A stretch of 21,633 nt of DNA from Candidatus Sulfotelmatobacter sp. (GCA_030037575.1 JASHRB010000703.1:1-21633); one strand, 5' to 3'; counted from the stretch's first letter, positions 7,071-15,508 are shown. Notes: generated by a model from the sequence alone, not told the origin. A program made the numbers and translations.

Positions 7071-7928
7071 ATGGCGACGGCAGCCTCGACACAGCACCGC
7101 GAGCACGCCTCGCGCAGGCGGCGACTGCGTTATCGTGTGCAAGCGCCCCTGGATGTGACGGTGCTGCGCTCGGGAGTTCCGGATACTTTGCCGGGCCGCT
7201 CGCTGAATGTGGGCGAAGGCGGAGTGGCCGCGATTTTCGCCGGGGAACTTCTGCCCGGCGAACCAGTGGGAGTCGAGATCCGCTTGCCGCAGATGGCGGC
7301 CCCGGTGCGGGTACGCGCGCTGGTGCGGCATCACGACAAGCTTTGCTCCGGCATGGAGTTCGTCGACATGTCCGCGGAGCAACGCTCGGTGATTCGCGCC
7401 TGGGCACAACAGACCAAGGCGGAAGCCACGCTGCAAGCCAAGAGTCCGACTCACTCCAATAAGGAGGAAGTTGCGGGATCAGAGGGCGGAGGGAATTCCA
7501 GCGGGCAGCGACTCGGCCGGCGAAGGATCTTCTTATGGGTCGTAGTCGCGATTATTGCGGCATTGATTTTCTGGTGGAATTGGAATCGCGGCTGGGCGGA
7601 ACTGGAAGCCGGATTGCCGAATAGTCAGAAAACATCCGTAAAGCCCGAGGCTTTTATTCCGGCTGCGACCATGGAAAAACTGGTCACGCACCGAGTCGAC
7701 CCCGATTACCCGGCGGCGGCGCGGCCGGAGAACTTACGCGGAGTGATCTTGTTGGATGTGGTCATCAGCCGCGAAGGCACGGTGGTGCAGACCCGGGCGC
7801 TGAACGGTCCGGATGTGTTGGCGCGGGCGGCCGAGTCCGCCATGCGCTGGTGGCGCTTCGAACCTTATTTGCTGAACGGCAAGCCGGCCGCGGTGGAAAC
7901 CTCCGTGGCGGTGGAATTCAACCCTTAG
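7071..7928 (+). CDS. PilZ-like domain protein with transmembrane helix and TonB C-terminal domain
   Basis: This 285-residue protein has three parts. Residues about 16-120 resemble a PilZ domain: a basic RRRRLRYRV stretch like the c-di-GMP-binding RxxxR, then SLNVGEGGVA in place of the usual D/NxSxxG. Residues about 152-171 (RIFLWVVVAIIAALIFWWNW) form one membrane helix after a basic segment. The C-terminal part (about 205-285) has the YPxxAR motif (DPDYPAAARPENLRGVILLDV) and WWRFEPYLLNGKP of TonB C-terminal domains, which would lie in the periplasm. The likely topology is cytoplasmic PilZ, inner-membrane helix, periplasmic TonB_C, suggesting c-di-GMP or related sensing linked to envelope contact. 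I chose ATG 7071; an upstream in-frame start at 6978 would overlap rpiA. Confidence 0.85.
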   Translation: MATAASTQHREHASRRRRLRYRVQAPLDVTVLRSGVPDTLPGRSLNVGEGGVAAIFAGELLPGEPVGVEIRLPQMAAPVRVRALVRHHDKLCSGMEFVDMSAEQRSVIRAWAQQTKAEATLQAKSPTHSNKEEVAGSEGGGNSSGQRLGRRRIFLWVVVAIIAALIFWWNWNRGWAELEAGLPNSQKTSVKPEAFIPAATMEKLVTHRVDPDYPAAARPENLRGVILLDVVISREGTVVQTRALNGPDVLARAAESAMRWWRFEPYLLNGKPAAVETSVAVEFNP

Positions 7929-8353
7929 GAATCGGAAGAGTCCGCGCGGCGCTTTCCGCCCTTTCGCAGCGCGTTTAGAACCACGACGCCGCTTACGGCG
8001 AAACACCCGACGGCGGCAAAGGCCGCGATCAAAAGCAGTGTCGGCTTGAGGCCAAAAACATCGCCGAACATGGCCGCGATGGCGAAGACCACGCCGGCCG
8101 AGTTCATCCATAGAGAGACGCAAATGCAAGAGCCACGCGCGACCGGCTTTGCAAAACCTTGCCCAAGACGAAGCCGCAAGAGCAGCGCGGCCACGCCGAT
8201 GGCGGCCATGACCACCAAGGCTAACGGACTGAGGAATGCGGCGCGGCCCGTATAAAGAACGAGCACGGCGAGCGCAGCCAGCAGCCCAGCGGCCGCGATC
8301 AGAGTTGCGCTGCCCGGCCGAACCGCACCCAGGGAGTTGGAGTCGTTGGACAC
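7925..8353 (-). CDS. Small four-helix membrane protein of unknown function
   Basis: This 142-residue frame begins at a GTG (complement of 8351-8353) with the start VSNDSNSLG. It shows four hydrophobic segments of 18-25 residues, separated by basic or small loops, and a strongly basic-acidic tail (LRKGGKRRADSSDS). I recognise no family. Its stop overlaps the stop of the convergent PilZ/TonB_C gene by four bases. A longer frame upstream to 8542 lacks membrane character and looks non-coding, which supports the internal start. It is a plausible real gene because the hydrophobic pattern is regular, but no homology supports it. Confidence 0.55.
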   Translation of the reverse strand: MSNDSNSLGAVRPGSATLIAAAGLLAALAVLVLYTGRAAFLSPLALVVMAAIGVAALLLRLRLGQGFAKPVARGSCICVSLWMNSAGVVFAIAAMFGDVFGLKPTLLLIAAFAAVGCFAVSGVVVLNALRKGGKRRADSSDS

Positions 8354-8819
8354 GCGAGTTTGCTCGTACAGCGATTTTATAAGGGAAAGGCGAGGCTTTT
8401 CCAATGTGGCTGGTGCAATCGCGAGCCCTTTGGAAGGGCATCTGCTCGGAAGGGGCCCACGCTTGAAAACCGGCATCGTCGGGCTTATCAGCCACAATGA
8501 AGGTATTGCGCGGGTGCTGATGGGGGCGATGGCGCGGGGCAAGTTCGTGCTCGCTCCCCGCTACTCGGGTGAAACTGGTCATGGCGGGCGCTTCAAGCCA
8601 TGGCCACCCCGACGTGGCACGCAAGTGCTGATGGGCCCAGGCGGCCCGCAGCCGCCGGATCGGTTTCTCCGTCCGCTAGCGCATACAGCATAGGACGCGC
8701 ACTGAACCCAACACATCCAACACATCCGAGACGGAGTGCATTCCCTCCTTTTTGTTTACAATTGAAATTTCGTTCGGGCTGCCGCGCATCAATTTGCCGG
8801 CGGAGAACCGTGATCGTTC
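8354..8819. other. Intergenic region upstream of the rhamnose operon
   Basis: This 466 bp stretch lies between divergent transcription units (small membrane protein to the left, rfbB to the right). I find no gene in it. It contains a GC hairpin, GGCGGC (8640-8645)/GCCGCC (8651-8656), and an AT-rich patch at 8750-8772 that is the best place for the rfb promoter. Open frames in both directions across 8400-8690 have no recognisable domain. Confidence 0.55.
8757..8762 (+). promoter_or_regulatory. Possible -10 element of the rhamnose operon
   Basis: TACAAT (five of six matches to the sigma-70 -10 consensus) lies in the only AT-rich patch upstream of rfbB and would give a leader of about 50 bases. 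No convincing -35 hexamer stands 16-18 bases upstream, so this is a weak call. Confidence 0.25.
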
Positions 8820-9884
8820 ATGGACAATGCGATTCTCGTCACCGGCGGCGCAGGTTTTATCGGATCGAACTTCATTCTCCAGCGGCTGTCGCGGGATTCA
8901 TCGTGCATCGTTAACCTCGATAAGCTTACCTATGCCGGCAACCTCCGCAACCTGGAATCGGTTGCCCGTGAAAAACGCTACCAGTTCGTGCGTGGCGATA
9001 TCGGCGATCGCGGCCTGGTGCGGCGGCTGTTGGAGCGCTGCGCGCCTCGGGCCATCGTGCATTTCGCCGCCGAAAGCCATGTCGATCGGTCGATCCGTGG
9101 GCCCGAGGAGTTTATTCGGACGAATGTAGATGGAAGTTTTGCGTTGCTCGAAGAAACCCGCAGCTATTGGTCCGGGCTCAGCGAGCATGACCAGGCCGGC
9201 TTCCGCTTTTTGCAGGTTTCCACCGACGAAGTCTACGGCTCGCTCGGCGCTGATGGCCCGCCCTTTTCTGAAACGACGCCTTACGCGCCCAACAGTCCGT
9301 ATGCGGCTTCCAAAGCTGCCTCTGATCACCTGGTTCGCGCCTACCATCACACCTACGGCCTGCCGACTCTGACTACGAATTGCTCGAACAACTACGGACG
9401 ATTTCAGTTTCCCGAAAAACTGATTCCGTTGATGATCCTTAACGCGTGCCAGCGCCAGCCGCTTCCCGTTTACGGCGATGGCCGGAACGTTCGCGATTGG
9501 CTCTACGTGGAGGACCATTGTTCGGCGATCGCGACCGTGCTGGAGCGTGGGTGCGTGGGAGAGACCTACAACGTTGGTGGATGGAACGAGAAGTGCAATC
9601 TCGAGATCGTAGAGACGATCTGCGATCTTGTGGATCAGTTGATGGGCGCGGGCGGGACTTCGCGCCGCGACCTCATTACTTTTGTAAAAGACCGGCCGGG
9701 CCACGACCGCCGCTACGCCATGGACGCAAGTAAAATCGAACGGGAACTGGGTTGGCGCCCGGCGGAAACCTTTGAGACCGGCATTGGCAAAACCGTGCGC
9801 TGGTATTTGGAGAACGAAACGTGGGTGCGCGACGTGACCAGCGGCGCCTACCGGGAATGGATCGCAACTCATTATTCTTCGTGA
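8820..9884 (+). CDS. rfbB: dTDP-glucose 4,6-dehydratase
   Basis: This 354-residue extended short-chain dehydrogenase carries out the second step of dTDP-L-rhamnose synthesis, turning dTDP-glucose into dTDP-4-keto-6-deoxyglucose. The NAD-binding motif VTGGAGFIGSNF opens the protein, the family HFAAESHVDRSI segment follows, and the catalytic set T135-D136-E137 (STDEVYG), Y161 and K165 (YAASK) is intact. NNYGRFQFPEKLIPLMI and NVRDWLYVEDH confirm the subfamily. It is the first gene of a four-gene operon, followed by rfbA after 30 bp. The ATG at 8820 is chosen because it places the Rossmann motif at the usual distance; GGAG at 8802-8805 is rather far upstream. Confidence 0.97.
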   Translation: MDNAILVTGGAGFIGSNFILQRLSRDSSCIVNLDKLTYAGNLRNLESVAREKRYQFVRGDIGDRGLVRRLLERCAPRAIVHFAAESHVDRSIRGPEEFIRTNVDGSFALLEETRSYWSGLSEHDQAGFRFLQVSTDEVYGSLGADGPPFSETTPYAPNSPYAASKAASDHLVRAYHHTYGLPTLTTNCSNNYGRFQFPEKLIPLMILNACQRQPLPVYGDGRNVRDWLYVEDHCSAIATVLERGCVGETYNVGGWNEKCNLEIVETICDLVDQLMGAGGTSRRDLITFVKDRPGHDRRYAMDASKIERELGWRPAETFETGIGKTVRWYLENETWVRDVTSGAYREWIATHYSS

Positions 9885-9914
9885 TTCAGCATTGGGCGGC
9901 GCAGCAATAATCTT

Positions 9915-10817
9915 ATGACGCAAGCTTCAAATCGCAGTGCGTACAAAGGCATCATTCTGGCTGGAGGGTCGGGAACGCGGCTGTATCCCGTGACGCACGC
10001 CATGGGGAAGAGCCTGCTTCCGGTTTACAACAAGCCCATGATCTATTATCCGCTGTGCACGCTGATGCTGGCGAGCATTCGCGAAATCATGGTCATTTCC
10101 ACTCCCGATGATGTGCCGAAGTTTCAAATGCTGATGGGAGATGGCAGCCAGTTCGGGATCCGGCTGCAATATAAGGTTCAGCCGAAGCCGGAAGGCATTG
10201 CGCAGGCGTTTCTGCTGGCCGAAGAATTTCTTGCCGGCAGCCCGTGCTCGCTGGTACTGGGCGATAATATTTTTTACGGGCACGACCTGGCAAAAGACCT
10301 GCGAGAAGCAGCAACCAAACCGCGCGGAGCACGAGTGTTTGCCTATCCGGTGCACGATCCGGAGCGCTATGGAGTTGTGGAATTTGACGGTAGCGGCCGC
10401 GCGCTCAGCATTGAGGAAAAGCCAAGGCAGCCGAAGTCGCGCTACGCCGTCACCGGGCTTTATTTTTACGATGACGATGTCGTGAGCATCGCCAAGTCTC
10501 TTACTCCGAGCGCCCGCGGTGAACTCGAAATCACCGACGTGAATAAAGAGTATCTGCGGCGCGGGCAGTTGGAAGTCGTCGTTATGGGCCGCGGCATGGC
10601 CTGGCTGGATACTGGCACGCATGAATCGCTGATGGAAGCCTCCCTATACATTCAGGCCATCGAAAAGCGGCAAGGGCTGATGGTGGCTTGTCCTGAGGAG
10701 ATCGCATTCCGCTCCGGCTACATTACGGCGGAGCAGATCGAAAAAATCGCAACCACGATGAAAAACAACAGCTACGGAGTCTACCTGCTCCAGCTTTTGC
10801 GGGAGAAGGTGTTTTGA
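9915..10817 (+). CDS. rfbA: Glucose-1-phosphate thymidylyltransferase
   Basis: This 300-residue nucleotidyltransferase joins glucose-1-phosphate and dTTP to make dTDP-glucose, the first step toward dTDP-L-rhamnose. The N-terminal signature [20 protein letters not shown], then [16 protein letters not shown], is intact, as are [11 protein letters not shown] (metal-binding Asp), [29 protein letters not shown] and [14 protein letters not shown]. The length is typical. It sits between rfbB and rfbC and overlaps the rfbC start by four bases. Confidence 0.97.
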   Translation: MTQASNRSAYKGIILAGGSGTRLYPVTHAMGKSLLPVYNKPMIYYPLCTLMLASIREIMVISTPDDVPKFQMLMGDGSQFGIRLQYKVQPKPEGIAQAFLLAEEFLAGSPCSLVLGDNIFYGHDLAKDLREAATKPRGARVFAYPVHDPERYGVVEFDGSGRALSIEEKPRQPKSRYAVTGLYFYDDDVVSIAKSLTPSARGELEITDVNKEYLRRGQLEVVVMGRGMAWLDTGTHESLMEASLYIQAIEKRQGLMVACPEEIAFRSGYITAEQIEKIATTMKNNSYGVYLLQLLREKVF

Positions 10818-11410
10818 TCGACGGAGTCTCCGCCACCATTCCAGTGAGCGCGCTCAAAAAAATTGTGACTTCTCTGCCGGGGGTATTCATCCTCGAGCCG
10901 CGGGTGTTCGGCGACGAGCGCGGGTTTTTTCTGGAAAGCTACCATCAGCGTGCCATGGCCGAAATCGGCATCACACAAGCGTTCGTGCAGGATAACCATT
11001 CCTGCTCTTCGCGCAATGTTCTTCGCGGATTGCACTATCAAGTGAAGCAGCCACAGGGAAAGCTCGTGCGCGTGGCCCTCGGCGAGATCATCGATGTGGC
11101 CGTCGACCTGCGCCGGAGTTCGGCCACCTTCGGCAAGTGGGAAGCCGTTCGCCTCTCGGGCGAGAACAAGCGCATGTTGTGGATCCCGCCCGGCTTTGCG
11201 CATGGATTTCGTGTGCTCTCCGGCCAAGCTCACGTGCTCTACAAGGCCACAGATTTCTATGCGCCGGAGCATGAGCGCACGCTGGCGTGGAATGACCGCG
11301 ATTTGCAAATCAACTGGGAACTGGATTCCGATCCGGCCGGTTCCACACCGATTGTTTCTGGAAAAGACCAGCGCGGCGTCGCCTTTCGCGATGCGGTGGT
11401 TTTTGACTAG
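10814..11410 (+). CDS. rfbC: dTDP-4-dehydrorhamnose 3,5-epimerase
   Basis: This 198-residue cupin-fold epimerase converts dTDP-4-keto-6-deoxyglucose to dTDP-4-keto-L-rhamnose. Motifs include [21 protein letters not shown], the catalytic-His segment LRGLHYQ (H74), [31 protein letters not shown] and [13 protein letters not shown]. The frame begins with TTG at 10814 overlapping the rfbA TGA (TTGA); a GGAGAAGG stretch at 10802-10809 is well placed to act as its ribosome-binding site, which supports this unusual start. A GTG at 10842 would remove a non-conserved leader and is the alternative. Confidence 0.95.
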   Translation: MIDGVSATIPVSALKKIVTSLPGVFILEPRVFGDERGFFLESYHQRAMAEIGITQAFVQDNHSCSSRNVLRGLHYQVKQPQGKLVRVALGEIIDVAVDLRRSSATFGKWEAVRLSGENKRMLWIPPGFAHGFRVLSGQAHVLYKATDFYAPEHERTLAWNDRDLQINWELDSDPAGSTPIVSGKDQRGVAFRDAVVFD

Positions 11411-11412
11411 CC

Positions 11413-12294
11413 ATGAGAGTGACAATATTTGGCGCGTCCGGCCTGCTCGGAAAAGCGCTGATGCCCCAGTGGACGGGCGATGAAGTAGCCGGGCTCAGTT
11501 CGCGCGACGCCGACATCCGCGATGCCCAGCGCCTGCAGCAAGTCGTAAATGAAACCCGGCCCGACTGGATCGTGCTGGCTGCGGCTTATACCGATGTCGA
11601 CGGATGCGAGAGCAATCAGGAGCTTGCCTTTGCGGTGAATCGTGACGGAGCGCTGAATGTGGCCAAGGCCGCGAAGGCGGTTGGCGCGCGCTTGATGTTT
11701 CTGAGTTCCGACTACGTTTTCGACGGACGGAAAACCGCCCCGTATGAAATCAACGACCGCCGGAATCCGCAGGGCGTATATGGAAGAACGAAAGCAGAAG
11801 CGGAAGTGGAGTTGCTCGAGTTGGACCCGGGCTTCTGTATCGCGCGCACTTCATGGTTATTTGGCACCGGAGGCAAATGTTTTCCGGACACCATTTTGAA
11901 GCTCGCCGCCAGCCGTCCCGCGCTCGAGGTGGTGAACGACCAGCGCGGCTGCCCAACCTATGTGGAAGACTTGGCGCAGGCGATCGTTCGGCTGTGCCGC
12001 AAAAACGCGAGTGGAATCGTTCACGCCACCAACGCCGGCGATTGCACGTGGTTCGAGTTCGCACAGGAGATTGTTCGCGCGGCCGGGCTGAAGACCCCGG
12101 TGCGCCCGGTGAGCAGCCAGCAGATGGCGCGGCCCGCCCCCCGTCCGGCGTATTCGGTATTGTCGGCGAGTCGCTTGAACTCGCTGGGAGTCGAAATGCC
12201 CTCGTGGCACGACGGGTTGCGGCGGTACATCCAAGCGCGAAAGCTGACAAGGTCGGCAGCAGCTCAACTCAGCCGGACAATTCACCCTCGCTGA
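11413..12294 (+). CDS. rfbD: dTDP-4-dehydrorhamnose reductase
   Basis: This 293-residue short-chain dehydrogenase reduces dTDP-4-keto-L-rhamnose to dTDP-L-rhamnose and completes the pathway. The nucleotide-binding motif IFGASGLLGKAL is at the N-terminus; AAYTDVDGCESN, FLSSDYVFDGRK, the catalytic pair Y123/K127 (YGRTKAEAE), RTSWLFG and DQRGCPTYVEDLA are all present. It starts two bases after the rfbC stop, so the genes are coupled. The C-terminal 20 residues or so are basic and not conserved. Confidence 0.96.
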   Translation: MRVTIFGASGLLGKALMPQWTGDEVAGLSSRDADIRDAQRLQQVVNETRPDWIVLAAAYTDVDGCESNQELAFAVNRDGALNVAKAAKAVGARLMFLSSDYVFDGRKTAPYEINDRRNPQGVYGRTKAEAEVELLELDPGFCIARTSWLFGTGGKCFPDTILKLAASRPALEVVNDQRGCPTYVEDLAQAIVRLCRKNASGIVHATNAGDCTWFEFAQEIVRAAGLKTPVRPVSSQQMARPAPRPAYSVLSASRLNSLGVEMPSWHDGLRRYIQARKLTRSAAAQLSRTIHPR

Positions 12295-12307
12295 GATTCC
12301 TCCTCCG

Positions 12308-12334
12308 GAAAACGCGGGACTCGGGAATGAGGCC
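12308..12334. repeat. Short repeat-like element, copy 2
   Basis: GAAAACGCGGGACTCGGGAATGAGGCC, close to the copy at 5625-5652. It lies 14 bp after the rfbD stop and just before a hairpin, at the left boundary of the compositionally different segment. Confidence 0.45.
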
Positions 12335-12336
12335 AG

Positions 12337-12357
12337 CCGAGGTCCGTGAAACCTCGG
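12337..12357. terminator. Hairpin after rfbD, possible transcription terminator
   Basis: CCGAGGT (12337-12343) and ACCTCGG (12351-12357) form a perfect seven-base-pair stem with a seven-base loop about 43 bp after rfbD. No T tract follows, so if it terminates transcription it does so by another mechanism; it could also be part of the adjacent repeat element. Confidence 0.35.
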
Positions 12358-12771
12358 ACTGAGCCGGTGCCATTTTGGGTGACTAACAGAGTGTTGCTTC
12401 TAGCATTTAGTCGGAATCGAAACGAGGGCAGGAATCCGTGTCACCGGCGGACTGCCACGCTATGGTCAGCCCCACAAAAGAATAGGCCAACGTTCGTTTG
12501 CCGGAGTCCAGAAATTTGACCACACGGGAAGCTCTGTGCCAGGGGCTCAAGAGGAGCCCCGAGGCCCGAACTAAATTTGTTGAGTCCCAGATCGACCAGA
12601 GCCCTTGCTTTTCAAATTCGATCTCTTCGCGGTGATATGAGCCAAGAGAAAGAGATGGAAAAACTTGGGATGAATCAGCAGGCAACTTCCAGGTTGGACA
12701 ATCCATAGTACGGGAAGGCGACTCTCACAATCCTTAAGAGAATTGCGTCAGCTGACGATGTTGGCCTACTG
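12358..12771. other. Gene-poor stretch with broken reading frames
   Basis: This 414 bp stretch is less GC-rich than the flanking operons. A perfect hairpin, GGGGCTC (12542-12548)/GAGCCCC (12554-12560) with a five-base loop, is present. Short protein-like frames occur on the plus strand: one reads NLTTREALCQGLKRSPEART in one frame (about 12515-12572), and another reads MSQEKEMEKLG and ends at TAG 12706, in the same frame as the long ORF that follows. This looks like decayed coding sequence, but I recognise no family. Confidence 0.4.
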
Positions 12772-13515
12772 GTGGATTTTGTGCCGTTCAGCCGTTTAGT
12801 AAACCATGTCAGCGGTACGCCGAGCACCGACCCAGGACTAAGTCCGGCCACAATGAACGTGCAGAGTTTTGAGGAGGAGGTGGCGGATGGCGGCTTTGAT
12901 AATAACCAACCACGAGACACAAGCGCAGTTCTCAACTACATGAATGCGGATAGTAGCAGTGTCGAAACCGCCGAAAGTGAAGAGACTGAATCACCAGAAA
13001 TATTGGGAACGGTGAAAGTGCACTCGTCGAGTTCTGGCGAGGTGCGCGAGGAACAGCAACGAGCGCCAGAGACTGCGCGGGAACTGCTCTCGCTCGACCG
13101 TTGCGGACAGCCCCCACATCGAGGCCTACTCAAAAAGTCCCAAAGCAGCGCAAGACCGTTTTCAGGCGCCACGAGAATTTCGAGTCTTGGTACTCAAATA
13201 ATTGCAGTACGTCGCGAGCCAATGGGATTTGAAACTAATTTTCGGGAAATAGAGCCTCACCGCGAGGGGAAAAAGATTACCGTGACGCAGCACACTGCAA
13301 GAGTGCAGACGCGGCTACAATCCAAACTATCGCGGTATGGGCTGAATATTCAGATAGCGGTTTACGAAATGGCTCACGGCCCGATTCTTATACCTCCAAA
13401 TGTCCAACCGCCCGAACCAGCGCCTCCAGATGGCGACCTTGCCAACGACCCAATGGCTATGAGGGCGTTCGAGTACATCAAGCAGGCCGGTGAGGCTTTC
13501 TTGCGAAGTCAGTAA
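12772..13515 (+). CDS. Hypothetical protein of unknown function
   Basis: This 247-residue frame begins at a GTG; the frame is open from 12709, just after an in-frame TAG. I recognise no domain. The middle is rich in Ser, Glu and Thr (VETAESEETESPEILG) and reads as disordered. The C-terminal third is more protein-like, with THE segment KITVTQHTARVQTRLQSKL and a Pro-rich PNVQPPEPAPPDGD before a helical tail MAMRAFEYIKQAGEAFL. Codon use is richer in A- and T-ending codons than in the flanking operons, consistent with transferred or decaying DNA. It may be a fragment of a longer gene whose 5' part is broken. Other frames here are also partly open, so I am unsure it is expressed. Confidence 0.4.
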   Translation: MDFVPFSRLVNHVSGTPSTDPGLSPATMNVQSFEEEVADGGFDNNQPRDTSAVLNYMNADSSSVETAESEETESPEILGTVKVHSSSSGEVREEQQRAPETARELLSLDRCGQPPHRGLLKKSQSSARPFSGATRISSLGTQIIAVRREPMGFETNFREIEPHREGKKITVTQHTARVQTRLQSKLSRYGLNIQIAVYEMAHGPILIPPNVQPPEPAPPDGDLANDPMAMRAFEYIKQAGEAFLRSQ

Positions 13516-13552
13516 GCAACCCGCTGTTAGACACTATCCATTTTGCCGCGCG

Positions 13553-13581
13553 TTGCATCCCTTCTTCTGCCCTGCTACGAT
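13553..13581 (+). promoter_or_regulatory. Candidate sigma-70-type promoter of the kynurenine operon
   Basis: TTGCAT (13553-13558) and TACGAT (13576-13581) are separated by 17 bases, directly upstream of the first gene of the tryptophan-degradation operon. The hexamers match the consensus at three and four positions. The predicted leader is only about 20 bases. No operator for a regulator is evident and no regulator gene is adjacent. Confidence 0.35.
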
Positions 13582-13606
13582 TTGCCGAAGCCCCCCTGGG
13601 GTGTTC

Positions 13607-15061
13607 GTGAAGCTGATTCAAAACTACATTGATGGCCGCTTCGTCTCGGGTGTAGGCGAGTTTGCCGACCTCAACCCCGCGGATGGAACGACGATCGCGC
13701 AGGTGGCCGAAGCCGGCCAATCGCAGGTGCATGAAGCGGTGCAGGCCGCCCGGCGTGCGCTCTCGGGCGAATGGGGGCGGCTTGGTATTCGCGAGCGCGC
13801 GGCGCGATTGCACAGAATTGCGGATGGGATCGAAAAGCGCTTCGACTGTTTCGTGCAAGCCGAAGTCGCGGACACGGGCAAACCGATTTCTCTTGCCTCG
13901 AAGCTCGATGTACCGCGTGCCGCGGCCAATTTCCGCGTCTTCGCCGATCTGATTCAGACCGCCGGACTGGAGTCGTTCCAAACCGAAACCGGCGACGGGA
14001 GAAGCGCGCTGAATTACGCCATGCGCAAACCGCTTGGGGTGGTCGGCGTGATTACTCCCTGGAATCTGCCACTGCTTCTGCTCACCTGGAAAGTGGCCCC
14101 CGCCTTGGCTTGCGGCAACACCGTGGTGGTCAAACCCTCGGAAGAAACGCCGGCTACTGCCACGCTTCTTGCCGAGACCATGCAAGAGGCTGGGATTCCG
14201 CGCGGTGTTTACGGCGTGGTGCACGGATTTGGGCCGGGGTCGGCGGGGGAATTTCTCACCCGGCATCCAGATGTGAAGGCGATTACCTTTACCGGCGAAT
14301 CGAAAACCGGTGCGGCAATCATGAAAGCAGTGGCGCCGACGGTGAAACCGGTTTCCTTCGAGCTCGGAGGAAAAAATGCCGCGGTCGTTTTCGCTGACTG
14401 CAATTTCGATGAGACCGTAAAAGGCCTGGCGGAGGCGGTGTTTCTCAATACGGGGCAGGTTTGCCTGTGCGCCGAGCGGGTTTATGTGGAGCGCAGAATT
14501 TTCGCCACCTTCGTTGACGCACTAAAGCAGAAAGCCGAAAGCCTGAATCCGGGCTGGCCCACTGACGAGAAGAGCAATCTCGGCCCGCTGATTTCGGCGC
14601 GGCATCGCCAGAAAGTGCTGTCCTACTATCGGCTCGCCCAAAAAGAAGGGGCCACGCTGATCACCGGCGGCGATGTGCAAAAATTCGGCGACCATCGTGA
14701 CCATGGCTTCTACGTTCAGCCAACTGTCTATACTGGACTGGCGGAAACAGCGCGTTGCGTGCAAGAGGAGATTTTTGGGCCGGTGTGCCACATTGCGCCG
14801 TTCGATTCCGAACAAGAAGCGGTTGCCATGGCAAACGACACCCGGTACGGGCTTGCCGCTTCCATCTGGACAAGCGATTTGCAACGTGGACATCGCATCG
14901 CGCAACAAATGAATGTCGGCATCACGTGGGTGAATTGCTGGTTCCTGCGCGATCTGCGGACGCCGTTCGGGGGAGTGGGGCTTTCCGGGGTCGGGCGCGA
15001 GGGCGGGATGCATTCGCTGAACTTCTATTCGGAGTTGAACAACATTTGCATTCGCCTGTAA
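13607..15061 (+). CDS. Aldehyde dehydrogenase, probable 2-aminomuconic 6-semialdehyde dehydrogenase
   Basis: This 484-residue NAD-dependent aldehyde dehydrogenase would oxidise 2-aminomuconic semialdehyde to 2-aminomuconate. Motifs include TPWNLPLLLLTWKVAPAL, NTVVVKPSEETP, ITFTGESKTGAAI (cofactor loop), FELGGKN with general base E252, NTGQVCLCAERVYVE with nucleophile C286, and EEIFGPV. The NxGQVCLCxERVYVE form is characteristic of the 2-hydroxymuconic/2-aminomuconic semialdehyde dehydrogenase (XylG, AmnC, NbaE, ALDH8A1) branch. The assignment to the aminomuconate substrate rests on the neighbours: a RidA-type deaminase 12 bp downstream and then the kynurenine genes. The start is taken as GTG 13607, preceded by GGGG at 13598-13601; GTG 13601 is two codons upstream. 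Confidence 0.9.
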   Translation: MKLIQNYIDGRFVSGVGEFADLNPADGTTIAQVAEAGQSQVHEAVQAARRALSGEWGRLGIRERAARLHRIADGIEKRFDCFVQAEVADTGKPISLASKLDVPRAAANFRVFADLIQTAGLESFQTETGDGRSALNYAMRKPLGVVGVITPWNLPLLLLTWKVAPALACGNTVVVKPSEETPATATLLAETMQEAGIPRGVYGVVHGFGPGSAGEFLTRHPDVKAITFTGESKTGAAIMKAVAPTVKPVSFELGGKNAAVVFADCNFDETVKGLAEAVFLNTGQVCLCAERVYVERRIFATFVDALKQKAESLNPGWPTDEKSNLGPLISARHRQKVLSYYRLAQKEGATLITGGDVQKFGDHRDHGFYVQPTVYTGLAETARCVQEEIFGPVCHIAPFDSEQEAVAMANDTRYGLAASIWTSDLQRGHRIAQQMNVGITWVNCWFLRDLRTPFGGVGLSGVGREGGMHSLNFYSELNNICIRL

Positions 15062-15073
15062 ACGGCCAAGGGG

Positions 15074-15493
15074 ATGAGCGTCGAAAGCAAACTCGTTGCC
15101 GGCAAAGCTCGGCCGCGCGGGAAATATCCGCACGTCAAGCGCGCCGGCGATTGGCTCTATGTCTCCGGCACCAGCGCGCGCCGGGCCGATGACACCATTG
15201 CCGGAGCAGAAGTCGATTCCCGGGGCGCAACCCATCTCGACATTCGGGAGCAGACGCGGGCGGTAATTGAGAACATTCGCGACATTCTGGGCGCAGCGGG
15301 GGCACAGCTGAAAGACGTGGTGGAAATTTCCACATTCCTCGTGAACATGAATGATTTCGCCGGCTATAACCAAGTCTATGGCGAATATTTCGGATACGAT
15401 GGTCCGGCAAGAACGACGGTCGCGGTGCATCAACTGCCGCATCCGCATTTGCTGATCGAGATCCGAGCGACGGCCTATAAGCCCCTGAAATAG
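15074..15493 (+). CDS. RidA-family protein, probable 2-aminomuconate deaminase
   Basis: This 139-residue protein belongs to the RidA/YjgF/UK114 family, small trimeric enzymes that hydrolyse enamines and imines. The conserved ligand-binding Arg (R113 in [13 protein letters not shown]) and the Glu of LLIEIRATA (E129) are present. In the Pseudomonas nba and amn clusters the homologous NbaF/AmnD deaminates 2-aminomuconate to 4-oxalocrotonate and ammonia, and that role is the best fit here given its position right after the semialdehyde dehydrogenase and before the 3-hydroxyanthranilate dioxygenase. AAGGGG (15068-15073) touches the ATG, which is too close for an ideal Shine-Dalgarno, so translation may rely on coupling. 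Confidence 0.87.
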   Translation: MSVESKLVAGKARPRGKYPHVKRAGDWLYVSGTSARRADDTIAGAEVDSRGATHLDIREQTRAVIENIRDILGAAGAQLKDVVEISTFLVNMNDFAGYNQVYGEYFGYDGPARTTVAVHQLPHPHLLIEIRATAYKPLK

Positions 15494-15498
15494 GGAAT

Positions 15499-15503
15499 AG
15501 GAG
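15499..15503 (+). promoter_or_regulatory. Ribosome-binding site of the 3-hydroxyanthranilate dioxygenase gene
   Basis: AGGAG lies five bases before the ATG at 15509. It is the clearest Shine-Dalgarno in the kynurenine operon and fixes the start of the dioxygenase. Confidence 0.6.
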
Positions 15504-15508
15504 TAGAG

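Noticed and set aside
7734..8624. 296-residue minus-strand open frame
   Set aside because: It covers the TonB_C coding part on the other strand and has a composition typical of an antisense shadow (Arg, Ala and His rich).
8337..8693. 118-residue plus-strand frame upstream of rfbB
   Set aside because: The product has no recognisable features, the region varies in composition, and the likely rfb promoter lies further downstream; treated as intergenic.
12407..12706. 99-residue minus-strand frame in the gene-poor segment
   Set aside because: It could be a small gene, but there is no recognised family and no Shine-Dalgarno, and plus-strand protein-like fragments overlap it.
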